A stretch of 9,490 bases of DNA, taken from contig DATKZB010000302.1 in assembly GCA_035528235.1 (NCBI GenBank), positions 1 to 9,490 of the forward strand, written 5' to 3'. The notes beneath the pieces are model-generated. The model had not been told where the DNA came from. It worked only from the letters and a program-made list of their open reading frames with translations, and made no database searches. Position numbers and translations under genes: made by a program. The DNA is from DATKZB01 sp035528235 (lineage in GTDB: Bacteria; Planctomycetota; Phycisphaerae; FEN-1346). This document shows, one piece after another, positions 1 through 5,631 of the stretch; the first letter of the stretch is position 1, and each line of letters begins with the position of its first letter.

Positions 1-22
1 GTGCGGCCAGGAACGCCGTTTC

Positions 23-54
23 TTGCGCGGTGGGTACGGGGACCCACCGCGCAA
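23..54. repeat. Palindromic repeat, copy A (family 1)
   Basis: Perfect inverted repeat: 13-bp arms TTGCGCGGTGGGT (23-35) and its complement (42-54) around the six-base loop ACGGGG. It lies 39 bases before proA. The flank CAAAGGCTCAA resembles the flank CAGAGACTCAA that follows copy H at 7095-7126, so the conserved unit is somewhat longer than the palindrome. Confidence 0.85.
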
Positions 55-78
55 AGGCTCAAGTGGCGTTGTAATACT

Positions 79-84
79 AAGGAG
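79..84 (+). promoter_or_regulatory. Ribosome binding site of proA
   Basis: AAGGAG stands 9 bases before the ATG at 94. It decides the start of proA against the longer frame that is open from base 1. Confidence 0.75.
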
Positions 85-93
85 AACGCCTTC

Positions 94-1359
94 ATGCCGG
101 ACACGGACTGGTCCCGCCAGGCCTCCCAGATTGGCAGCCGCGCCCGCGCTGCCGCGCGCCAACTCGCCGGCGCCGGCACCGGCGCCAGAAATGCGGCCCT
201 GCGGGCCATGGCCCGGAACCTCCGCGCCAAGGCCGACGCCATCCAGAAAGAGAACGCCGCCGACCTGGCAGCCGCCCAGGCCGCCGGTCTTTCGCCCGCG
301 ATGATCGACCGCCTGACGCTCACCCCCGACCGCATCGAGAAGATGGCCCGCAGCATCGAAGAGATCGCCGACCTGCGAGACCCCGTCGGCGAAATCCTCG
401 AAGGGTACGTCCGGCCCAACGGTCTCCAGATTCAGCGGGTCCGCGTGCCGCTGGGCGTCGTCCTGGCCATCTACGAGTCGCGGCCCAACGTGACGAGCGA
501 CGTGGCGGCCCTGTGCCTGAAGAGCGGCAACGCGGTCATCCTGCGCGGCGGCAAGGAATCGCTCCGGTCGAACCTGGCGATTCACGCCGCCCTGGCCGAG
601 GCCGTCGTGGGCCAGGACCTGCCGGCCGACGCCGTCCAGATGGTCGAGACCAGCGACCGCGACCTCCTGGCCGCCCTGCTCCGCCAGGACGCCTGCATCG
701 ACGTCGTTGTGCCCCGGGGGGGCGAATCGCTCATCCGCGCCGTGGCCGAGCAGTCCACCATCCCGGTCATCAAGCACTACAAGGGCGTCTGCCACGTCTA
801 CGTCGACGACCTGGCCGACCTCGACATGGCCGAGGCCATCTGCTTCAACGCCAAGGTCCAGCGGCCGGGCGTCTGCAACGCCATGGAGACCATGCTCGTC
901 CACCGGAACATCGCCGTGCGATTCCTGCCGCGCATCTGCCGACGACTGTCGGAGGCGGGCGTCGAACTGCGCGGCTGCGAGGCGACCCGCCGCGTCTGGC
1001 CCCAAGCCAAGCCCGCCACCGAAGAGGACTGGTACGCCGAGTACCTGGACCTGATCCTGGCGGTCCGCGTCGTCGAGCACCTCCAGGACGCCATCGATCA
1101 CATCGCCCAGTACGGGTCGAACCACACCGACGCGATCGTCTCGGAGGACATCCGGCGGATTCAGCGGTTCGTCCAGGGCGTCGATTCCTCGAGCGTCATG
1201 GTCAACACGTCGACCCGCTTCTCCGACGGCGGCGAGTACGGTCTGGGCGCGGAGGTGGGCATCTCGACCGGCAAACTCCACGCCCGCGGACCCATGGGCT
1301 GTAGGGACCTGACGACCTACAAGTGGATCGTGACCGGCAACGGCCAGTTGCGGACGTAG
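94..1359 (+). CDS. proA: Glutamate-5-semialdehyde dehydrogenase (gamma-glutamyl phosphate reductase)
   Basis: This cytoplasmic enzyme makes glutamate-5-semialdehyde from gamma-glutamyl phosphate with NADPH, the second step of proline synthesis from glutamate. The 421-residue product is close to the usual size (E. coli ProA is 417). Family landmarks are the YESRPNVTSD segment, the catalytic cysteine at residue 261 in QRPGVCNAMET, and the C-terminal GGEYGLGAEVGISTGKLHA block followed by RGPMG. I chose the ATG at 94 because AAGGAG lies 9 bases upstream (79-84). The reading frame is open from base 1 with a GTG, but those extra residues translate a palindromic repeat and look nothing like ProA. 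The gene stands alone here, with no proB in view. A palindrome at 23-54 would place a hairpin in the leader. The family call is very secure. Confidence 0.97.
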   Translation: MPDTDWSRQASQIGSRARAAARQLAGAGTGARNAALRAMARNLRAKADAIQKENAADLAAAQAAGLSPAMIDRLTLTPDRIEKMARSIEEIADLRDPVGEILEGYVRPNGLQIQRVRVPLGVVLAIYESRPNVTSDVAALCLKSGNAVILRGGKESLRSNLAIHAALAEAVVGQDLPADAVQMVETSDRDLLAALLRQDACIDVVVPRGGESLIRAVAEQSTIPVIKHYKGVCHVYVDDLADLDMAEAICFNAKVQRPGVCNAMETMLVHRNIAVRFLPRICRRLSEAGVELRGCEATRRVWPQAKPATEEDWYAEYLDLILAVRVVEHLQDAIDHIAQYGSNHTDAIVSEDIRRIQRFVQGVDSSSVMVNTSTRFSDGGEYGLGAEVGISTGKLHARGPMGCRDLTTYKWIVTGNGQLRT

Positions 1360-1410
1360 GGGTCTATCTGAATGCGGCGTCTTAAGATGGCGTACTCACG
1401 CCACTACTCG

Positions 1411-1440
1411 GGCGCGGTGGGTCCCCGTACCCACCGCGCC
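1411..1440. repeat. Palindromic repeat, copy B (family 1, inverted)
   Basis: 12-bp arms GGCGCGGTGGGT (1411-1422) and complement (1429-1440) around CCCCGT. The loop is the reverse complement of the copy A loop, so this copy sits in the opposite orientation. It lies in the convergent gap between proA and the ABC transporter remnant. Confidence 0.85.
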
Positions 1441-1461
1441 GACCCGCAGTCGCCTCCCCCA

Positions 1462-1489
1462 GCGCGGCGGGTGCGGGGACCCGCCGCGC
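1462..1489. repeat. Palindromic repeat, copy C (family 1)
   Basis: 11-bp arms GCGCGGCGGGT (1462-1472) and complement (1479-1489) around GCGGGG. Compared with copy A, the T-A pair in the stem is replaced by C-G on both arms, which keeps the pairing. Confidence 0.85.
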
Positions 1490-1570
1490 AAACACGCGGG
1501 CGGGCGGGATGAAGTACCGAAGTTGCGTTGTGGGACTACGGGCAGTCCGCCGGCCCCGTCTCGCGCCGCC

Positions 1571-2290
1571 TCAAGGCTCCGGATGGGTCCGCCACCAGTC
1601 GGGCGTGTAGGGCCGGCCGGTAACCTGCTCGTACTTGCGCCGCAGGTCGGGCCGGCGCTGCAGGTTCAACCGGATGCGCTTGTTGATCTCGTCGGCCAGA
1701 GACCGCAGGGCCACCTCGGGGTCCTCGACCTTGTTCTCGACGTTCTCGATCCGCTCGCGCAACCACCGGTCCACCTGGCCCGCGTCGATGAAGGGGCTCA
1801 GGTCCAGCGGCCGGGCGTTCTGGAGCGCCTCGACAAACGGCTGATGGAACGCCGCATCGGGAACCACCTCGTTCACCAGGTCGCGGCCGGTCCGGGCCAG
1901 TTCCGGGTTGGGCGGCAGACTGTCGCCGTCCTGGACGATGAGTTCGCCGTACGTGCGGCCGGCCAGATACCGGAGGAACTCCAGCGACTCCCGCCAGTGG
2001 GGGCTCTTGGCGTTGATGCCGGCGCCCCGGCTTTCGGCCATGCCCCGCGACGGGTGACCCGGGACGCGAGGCAGCCGCACCGCCGCCAGGTGCGGGGCGA
2101 TCTCGGGCCAGTTCCGGACCTGGCACAGGTACCACCGGCCGATGACGATCATGGCCGCCTTGCCGCTGGAGAACCAGTTGATGCCCCCGCTACCCCATCC
2201 GCCCTGGCCGCTCATAGCCGCGGCCTCGGCCGGCGTCGGAATGATCTGGTGCACGTGCATCAGGTCGTGGTACAGGCGCATGGCGGCCAC
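1571..2290 (-). pseudogene. C-terminal half of a sugar ABC transporter solute-binding protein
   Basis: A full-length member would sit outside the membrane and hand a sugar or other solute to the permease. Here only the last 239 residues remain. The fragment has features of the C-terminal lobe of the MalE-like family: FSSGKAAMIVIGRWYL (a short SGKxAM-type motif), a GINAKSPHWRESLEFLRYLA segment, and IVQDGDSLPP. There is no signal peptide or N-terminal lobe. Homology-like sequence (PDSAESVAA) continues in frame upstream of the ATG at 2290 to about 2320, so that ATG is internal to the old gene. It overlaps the end of the permease frame by 31 bases in a different frame. I infer a remnant left by deletion. 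An assembly join could look the same. Confidence 0.7.
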
Positions 2291-3339
2291 GGATTCGGCA
2301 GAATCAGGCCTCGGTACGTGTCCAGAAAACCCAGCGAACCCAGAACGCTCGTCAGCGCGGCACCCACAGGCCCCAGCCGCGGATCGCCAAGGGCGTCCAG
2401 CATCACGCCCAGACCCGCGTTAATCGGGCCCGTCTGCGGGTTGTAGAGGTTCTTCCACAGCACGTACAGGGCCACGCCGGCACAGAACTGCGGCAGGTAG
2501 AAGAGCGTCCGGAACGAGACGACGTCAAACGCCATCCCCAGCGCGGCCATTACCCAGAAGATGCCGCCCAGCAGCGCCAGGTTCGGGCGGCCCAGGCCCC
2601 AGACCACCGCCAACGTCGCCACGCCGCACAGAAGGCACAGCCCGACCCCGACAGACCGGCTGCCGCCCCGGCCCAGCGGTAGCCGCTCGTTCACCAGCAT
2701 CGCCAGCACCAGCGACCCGCCGATCGAGAACGGGATACCCAGCATCAGGTACACCGTGTTGTAAAGGTAGTACCAGAACCGCGCGTCGCGCGGCTCGTAG
2801 GCGCCCCACATGGGCCGCTGGAGCAACCCAAGCCCCACCACACCCGCCAGCACGAGGAGCCCGGCCGCGGTGCCCACGCCCAGACCCCAGCGGCCGTCCT
2901 CGCGCCACATCGCGCCGATGCCGCACACCAGGCCCACGCCTCCCGCCAGGACGATGCCGTGCGCCGCACCCGTCGCCAACGCCACGGCGGCGGTGCCGAG
3001 GCCGAGCGCAGCCACTATCGCGCCGCCCGTCTTGGCACCCCGCCACCCGGCCACGTTCGCCCACAACAAGAGCACCAGGCCGGCCATCAGCGCCACGGCC
3101 GATGCGACGTACCCCAACCACAGGCCCGTGTCCTCCTGGCCCAAGGCCCGCACGCCCAGCAGGTCCTGGAAGTTGCGCAGGCCCAGAAACTCGAACTCGA
3201 CCCCGGGCTTCAGGCTCCAGTTCGTGAACGCCATCGCCAGCGACAGCACCACCGGCAGCAGCGTGAAGAGAAGGAACCCCAGGAAGTTCGGAAGGAGAAA
3301 CCCCAGGACGGCGGCGGGCGGCAGGATTCGTTTCGCCAT
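2260..3339 (-). CDS. Truncated MalF-type sugar ABC transporter permease
   Basis: This is an inner-membrane subunit of a carbohydrate importer. Family signs are the first helix with a TLLPVVLSLAMAFTNW stretch (about 26-41), FLGLRNFQDLL (51-61), FWYYLYNTVYLMLGIPF (188-204), and FRTLFYLPQF followed by LYNPQTGPINAGL (276-310). Two hydrophobic insertions not found in ordinary MalF proteins lie at about 73-172 (four possible helices) and 229-272 (two). After about residue 320 the protein departs from MalF. Residues 336-349 (LGFLDTYRGLILPN) look like helix 3 of a MalG-type permease, then the frame runs into nine unrelated residues and stops. The EAA loop that docks the ATPase is absent, so the product should not work as a transporter. 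The ATG at 3339 has only a weak upstream AGGG. No ATPase gene is present. Confidence 0.75.
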   Translation of the reverse strand: MAKRILPPAAVLGFLLPNFLGFLLFTLLPVVLSLAMAFTNWSLKPGVEFEFLGLRNFQDLLGVRALGQEDTGLWLGYVASAVALMAGLVLLLWANVAGWRGAKTGGAIVAALGLGTAAVALATGAAHGIVLAGGVGLVCGIGAMWREDGRWGLGVGTAAGLLVLAGVVGLGLLQRPMWGAYEPRDARFWYYLYNTVYLMLGIPFSIGGSLVLAMLVNERLPLGRGGSRSVGVGLCLLCGVATLAVVWGLGRPNLALLGGIFWVMAALGMAFDVVSFRTLFYLPQFCAGVALYVLWKNLYNPQTGPINAGLGVMLDALGDPRLGPVGAALTSVLGSLGFLDTYRGLILPNPWPPCACTTT

Positions 3340-3391
3340 CGCGAACCCTATGGCTATTCTGGCAACTCGGCGTCGGCACCTTGGGATCCCG

Positions 3392-3417
3392 CGCGGTGGC
3401 CTTCCTAGGCCACCACG
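3392..3417. repeat. Palindromic repeat, copy D (family 2)
   Basis: 8-bp arms GGTGGCCT (3395-3402) and complement (3407-3414) around TCCT. One C-A mismatch follows, then two more pairs. The outer sequence GCGCGGTGG is shared with family 1, but the inner stem and loop differ. Confidence 0.75.
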
Positions 3418-3438
3418 AGTTGGCGCAGGGCAACCCGT

Positions 3439-3464
3439 CGCGGCGGCCTAGGAAGGCCGCCGCG
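3439..3464. repeat. Palindromic repeat, copy E (family 2, inverted)
   Basis: Perfect 11-bp arms CGCGGCGGCCT (3439-3449) and complement (3454-3464) around AGGA. The loop is the reverse complement of the copy D loop, so D and E form a head-to-head pair 21 bases apart. They lie between the sulfatase stop and the permease start. Confidence 0.8.
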
Positions 3465-3542
3465 CACCGTGGGGACGAGTTGACAAAGTAGCACTATGTG
3501 GTTTCCCGGCCCGTCGTCTCGCCCGACCAAGCGTCGGCCCTG

Positions 3543-5066
3543 TCAGGCCCCCCGTTGCCGCAGGGGCCGGCTGCGCCCGTCGGTCTGGTACTTCTCCAGG
3601 AGCCTGGCCAGGCGGGCCACGATTCCGGGGTGCTGGTCGGCCACGTCGTTCTTCTCGCCGAGGTCTTCGACGACGTTGTAGAGTTCGGGCGCGTAAACGC
3701 GGTCGGACTTCGCCCCCGCGCGCTTCGTCCCGGGACGGTGCCACAGCGGCTGGGGCATCACGAGTTTCCACGGTCCTTGCCTAATCGAGAACCGTCCCTG
3801 GATGTCGTGGTGCACCGTGGCCTCGCGGACGGGCCGATTGCGTTTCTCGCCCAGCAGGACGGGCAGGACGTTGAAACTGTCCTCGCCGGCATCGTCCGGC
3901 AGGTCGGCGCCCGCGACGGCGGCGCAGGTGGCCAGGTGGTCGGTCAGGCAGATGACCTCGTCGCTGACCGTGCCGGCCCTGATCCGGCCCGGCCACCGCG
4001 CGACGAAAGGCACCCGGTGACCGCCGTCGTAAATCTCGGCCTTGTACCCGCGCAGGTCGCCGCACGACTTGTGGTCGAAGAGGGTCTTGAGGCCCTTCAT
4101 CTTCCCGTCGACCCACTCGTAGCCGTCGCGGCCGACGGGCCGGGCCCCGTTGTCGCTGGTGACGATGACGAGCGTGTCGTCGGCCAGACCCAGCCGCGCG
4201 AGCGCCCCAACGACCTCTCCCACCGCCCAGTCGAACTCCTGGACGTGGTCGCCGCGCTCGCCGGCCTGGCTCTTGCCCTTCATGAAGTCGGCCACGACGT
4301 TGGGCCGGTGCGGCGCCACCGGCGTGAAGTACAGGTAGAACGGCCGGTCCTTGCCGGCCTTCGCGTGCCTCTCGATGAACGCCACGGCCTTGGCGGCCAG
4401 CGTGGGGCCGATCCGGCTGTCGTCCCATCCCTTGGTCATGAGGCCGGCCCGCTGCTGAAAATGGCGGGGCGTCTTCTCTTCGGTCAACTCGCCCACGACC
4501 CGGCCGTTCTCGACGAAACAGTACGGGGCCATGTCGTGCGACGCGGGAACCTGGAACGAGTAGTCGAACCCGCACGCCAGCGGCCCCGGTTCCAGCAGGC
4601 CGCTGTACTGCTTGTCGGGTTTCTCGCGGCCGAACCCCAGATGCCACTTGCCCACCGAGGCCGTGGCGTAGCCCCTCTCCTTGAGCATCGAGGCCACCGT
4701 CATCCGGCCGGGCTCGATAAGCAGCGGCTCGTAGCCGCTCCAGAGGACGCCTTCCTTCAGCGAAGAGCGCCAACAGTACCGGCCCGTCAGCACGCCGTAC
4801 CGCGTGGGCGTGCAGACGGCCGAGGGGGTGTGGGCGTCGGTCAGGTGGATGCCCTCGGCCGCGAGGCGGTCGACGTGGGGCGTCCGGATTTTCTTCGCGC
4901 CGTAGCAGCCGACGTCGCCGTAGCCCATGTCGTCGGCCATGATGTAGACGATGTTGGGCAACCTGGGCGTCTTCGCCGCGGCCGCCAGCCATCGCGGCGC
5001 GGCCAGGCCGGCGGTCGCCAGCGCCAGGGACTTGAGGAACCCGCGTCGTCCGCATCGCCCGTCCAT
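3543..5066 (-). CDS. Tat-exported arylsulfatase (formylglycine sulfatase, S1 type)
   Basis: The protein is predicted to hydrolyse sulfate esters, probably on sulfated polysaccharides, outside the cytoplasm. The 507 residues open with a twin-arginine signal (RRGFLKS at 7-13, then a hydrophobic run and an AAAA stretch near 28-31). Active-site features are metal-binding D45-D46 in MADDMGYGD, the formylglycine motif C85-T-P-T-R followed by LTGR, K140 and H142 in GKWHLG, D305-N306 in TSDNGA, and the late GGHRVPF segment. The cysteine needs conversion to formylglycine, and no such enzyme is encoded in the window. The start at 5066 follows GAGGT within 10 bases. Extending the frame to 5222 would translate the tRNA-Leu gene and is wrong. 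The substrate cannot be told from sequence. No terminator separates it from the tRNA upstream. Confidence 0.93.
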   Translation of the reverse strand: MDGRCGRRGFLKSLALATAGLAAPRWLAAAAKTPRLPNIVYIMADDMGYGDVGCYGAKKIRTPHVDRLAAEGIHLTDAHTPSAVCTPTRYGVLTGRYCWRSSLKEGVLWSGYEPLLIEPGRMTVASMLKERGYATASVGKWHLGFGREKPDKQYSGLLEPGPLACGFDYSFQVPASHDMAPYCFVENGRVVGELTEEKTPRHFQQRAGLMTKGWDDSRIGPTLAAKAVAFIERHAKAGKDRPFYLYFTPVAPHRPNVVADFMKGKSQAGERGDHVQEFDWAVGEVVGALARLGLADDTLVIVTSDNGARPVGRDGYEWVDGKMKGLKTLFDHKSCGDLRGYKAEIYDGGHRVPFVARWPGRIRAGTVSDEVICLTDHLATCAAVAGADLPDDAGEDSFNVLPVLLGEKRNRPVREATVHHDIQGRFSIRQGPWKLVMPQPLWHRPGTKRAGAKSDRVYAPELYNVVEDLGEKNDVADQHPGIVARLARLLEKYQTDGRSRPLRQRGA

Positions 5067-5128
5067 CGTCCACCTCGTTCTCGCCGCGCGTTCGCCACCG
5101 CCGTGCACCGGCCGGGACACCCCGGAAC

Positions 5129-5215
5129 TGGTGCGGGAGGGGGGACTCGAACCCCCAGGCCCTGAAGGGCACAAGGACCTAAACCTTGCGCGTCTGCCAG
5201 TTCCGCCACTCCCGC
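5129..5215 (-). tRNA. tRNA-Leu(UAG)
   Basis: This 87-base class II tRNA reads CUN leucine codons. The acceptor stem GCGGGAG pairs with CTCCCGC, the anticodon stem CAAGG/CCTTG carries the loop TTTAGGT with anticodon TAG, and a long variable arm (GCCCTTCAGGGC) marks leucine. The T arm contains GGTTCGAGTCC. The discriminator base is A, and the CCA end is encoded (5129-5131). It starts 62 bases upstream of the sulfatase on the same strand. A small hairpin (CCGGG/CCCGG, 5112-5125) follows but has no T-run. Confidence 0.97.
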
Positions 5216-5230
5216 ACGTCACCGGCGTCT

Positions 5231-5259
5231 TGTATACCGCAACCGCCGGCCGCCCGCAA
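5231..5259 (-). promoter_or_regulatory. Probable promoter of tRNA-Leu
   Basis: On the minus strand TTGCGG (5254-5259) and TATACA (5231-5236) are 17 bases apart, and the -10 box ends 15 bases before the mature tRNA. Spacing and position fit a sigma70-type promoter. The -35 box is only a half match. Confidence 0.5.
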
Positions 5260-5306
5260 TCGCCCGCCCCCCTTGCCGATTGCGGCCACGCGCCTCCGGC
5301 GCCACC

Positions 5307-5355
5307 TCATTCATCATTCATTATTGGACATTCCTTGTTCATCATTGTTGTTGTG
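5307..5355. repeat. AT-rich low-complexity block
   Basis: The plus strand repeats variants of TCATCATTCAT and TTGTTCATCATTGTTGTTG in surroundings that are strongly GC-rich. On the minus strand AATGATGAA occurs twice. It looks like a degenerate short tandem repeat. Confidence 0.6.
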
Positions 5356-5424
5356 CCGTTTTACGCCAGCATCCCCGCGTAGCAGCCCGCCGAAACTCAT
5401 CAGCCGAAGCGGCCAGTCGCTCAT
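5314..5424 (-). CDS. Doubtful short frame of 36 codons
   Basis: The frame begins MSDWPLRLMSFGGLLRGDAG and has GGAGG seven bases before its ATG (complement of 5432-5436). Its last third translates the AT-rich repeat (HNNNDEQGMSNNE), which argues against a conserved protein. I do not recognise it. Another frame just upstream reads a CPVCENLPEDAEGPP stretch and stops in an ATGA overlap with this start. Either could be the tail of an eroded gene or chance. Confidence 0.18.
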   Translation of the reverse strand: MSDWPLRLMSFGGLLRGDAGVKRHNNNDEQGMSNNE

Positions 5425-5482
5425 GGGGGGCCCTCCGCGTCCTCGGGCAGATTCTCGCAAACCGGGCACGGGGTGTCGACGC

Positions 5483-5519
5483 AAAAAAAGGGCCACCGGC
5501 CGGGCGGCCGGGCAGGCCC
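5483..5519 (-). terminator. Intrinsic terminator facing left
   Basis: Read on the minus strand, GGGCC...GGCCC encloses CCGGCC-GCCC-GGCCGG and is followed directly by seven T. A GC-rich hairpin with a T-run is the classic form. No minus-strand gene is seen upstream of it, so it may stop antisense transcription from the RNase HII-like gene and shield the tRNA. Confidence 0.65.
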
Positions 5520-5550
5520 GTCTCGGCCGCAGGATAAACTTGCCGAGACG
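5519..5550. repeat. Inverted repeat overlapping a promoter
   Basis: CGTCTCGGC (5519-5527) and GCCGAGACG (5542-5550) are perfect 9-bp arms separated by 14 bases. The right arm covers most of the -35 box of the downstream promoter, the position of a repressor operator. Confidence 0.5.
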
Positions 5551-5568
5551 CGTTTCATCTCCTAGAAT
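5540..5568 (+). promoter_or_regulatory. Probable sigma70 promoter of the RNase HII-like and STAS genes
   Basis: TTGCCG (5540-5545) and TAGAAT (5563-5568) are exactly 17 bases apart. The expected transcript start near 5575 leaves a leader of about 57 bases before the ATG at 5632. Confidence 0.6.
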
Positions 5569-5631
5569 CACGCGCAGTCGCACCGTCGGGGTGAGGGGTG
5601 TTCGTCCCCACAGCGCGAGGGCTGACGGCAC

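Larger units (their letters stand above)
1360..1570. other. Convergent intergenic gap
   Basis: No gene is seen between the stop of proA and the stop of the minus-strand ABC remnant. The gap holds a short hairpin right after proA (TGGCGT 1388-1393, ACGCCA 1398-1403, loop ACTC) without a T-run, then palindromes B and C. These hairpins may serve as a two-way transcription stop, but there is no classic terminator. Confidence 0.6.
5260..5562. other. Gene-poor stretch between tRNA-Leu and the RNase HII-like gene
   Basis: No secure gene is seen. The stretch contains an AT-rich low-complexity block (5307-5355), a doubtful 36-codon minus-strand frame (5314-5424), a leftward intrinsic terminator (5483-5519) and an inverted repeat (5519-5550) that overlaps the promoter of the next gene. 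Confidence 0.6.

Noticed and set aside
1..93. Longer proA starting at the GTG at base 1
   Set aside because: The added residues translate palindrome A, and the ATG at 94 has AAGGAG at the right distance.
1388..1403. Intrinsic terminator after proA
   Set aside because: The stem is only 6 bp and no T-run follows.
3498..5165. Long open plus-strand frame opposite the sulfatase
   Set aside because: The complementary frame has clear sulfatase motifs throughout. The plus frame is a GC-rich shadow with no recognisable domain.
5067..5222. N-terminal extension of the sulfatase by 52 residues
   Set aside because: It translates the tRNA-Leu gene. The start at 5066 has its own ribosome binding site and opens directly into the Tat signal.
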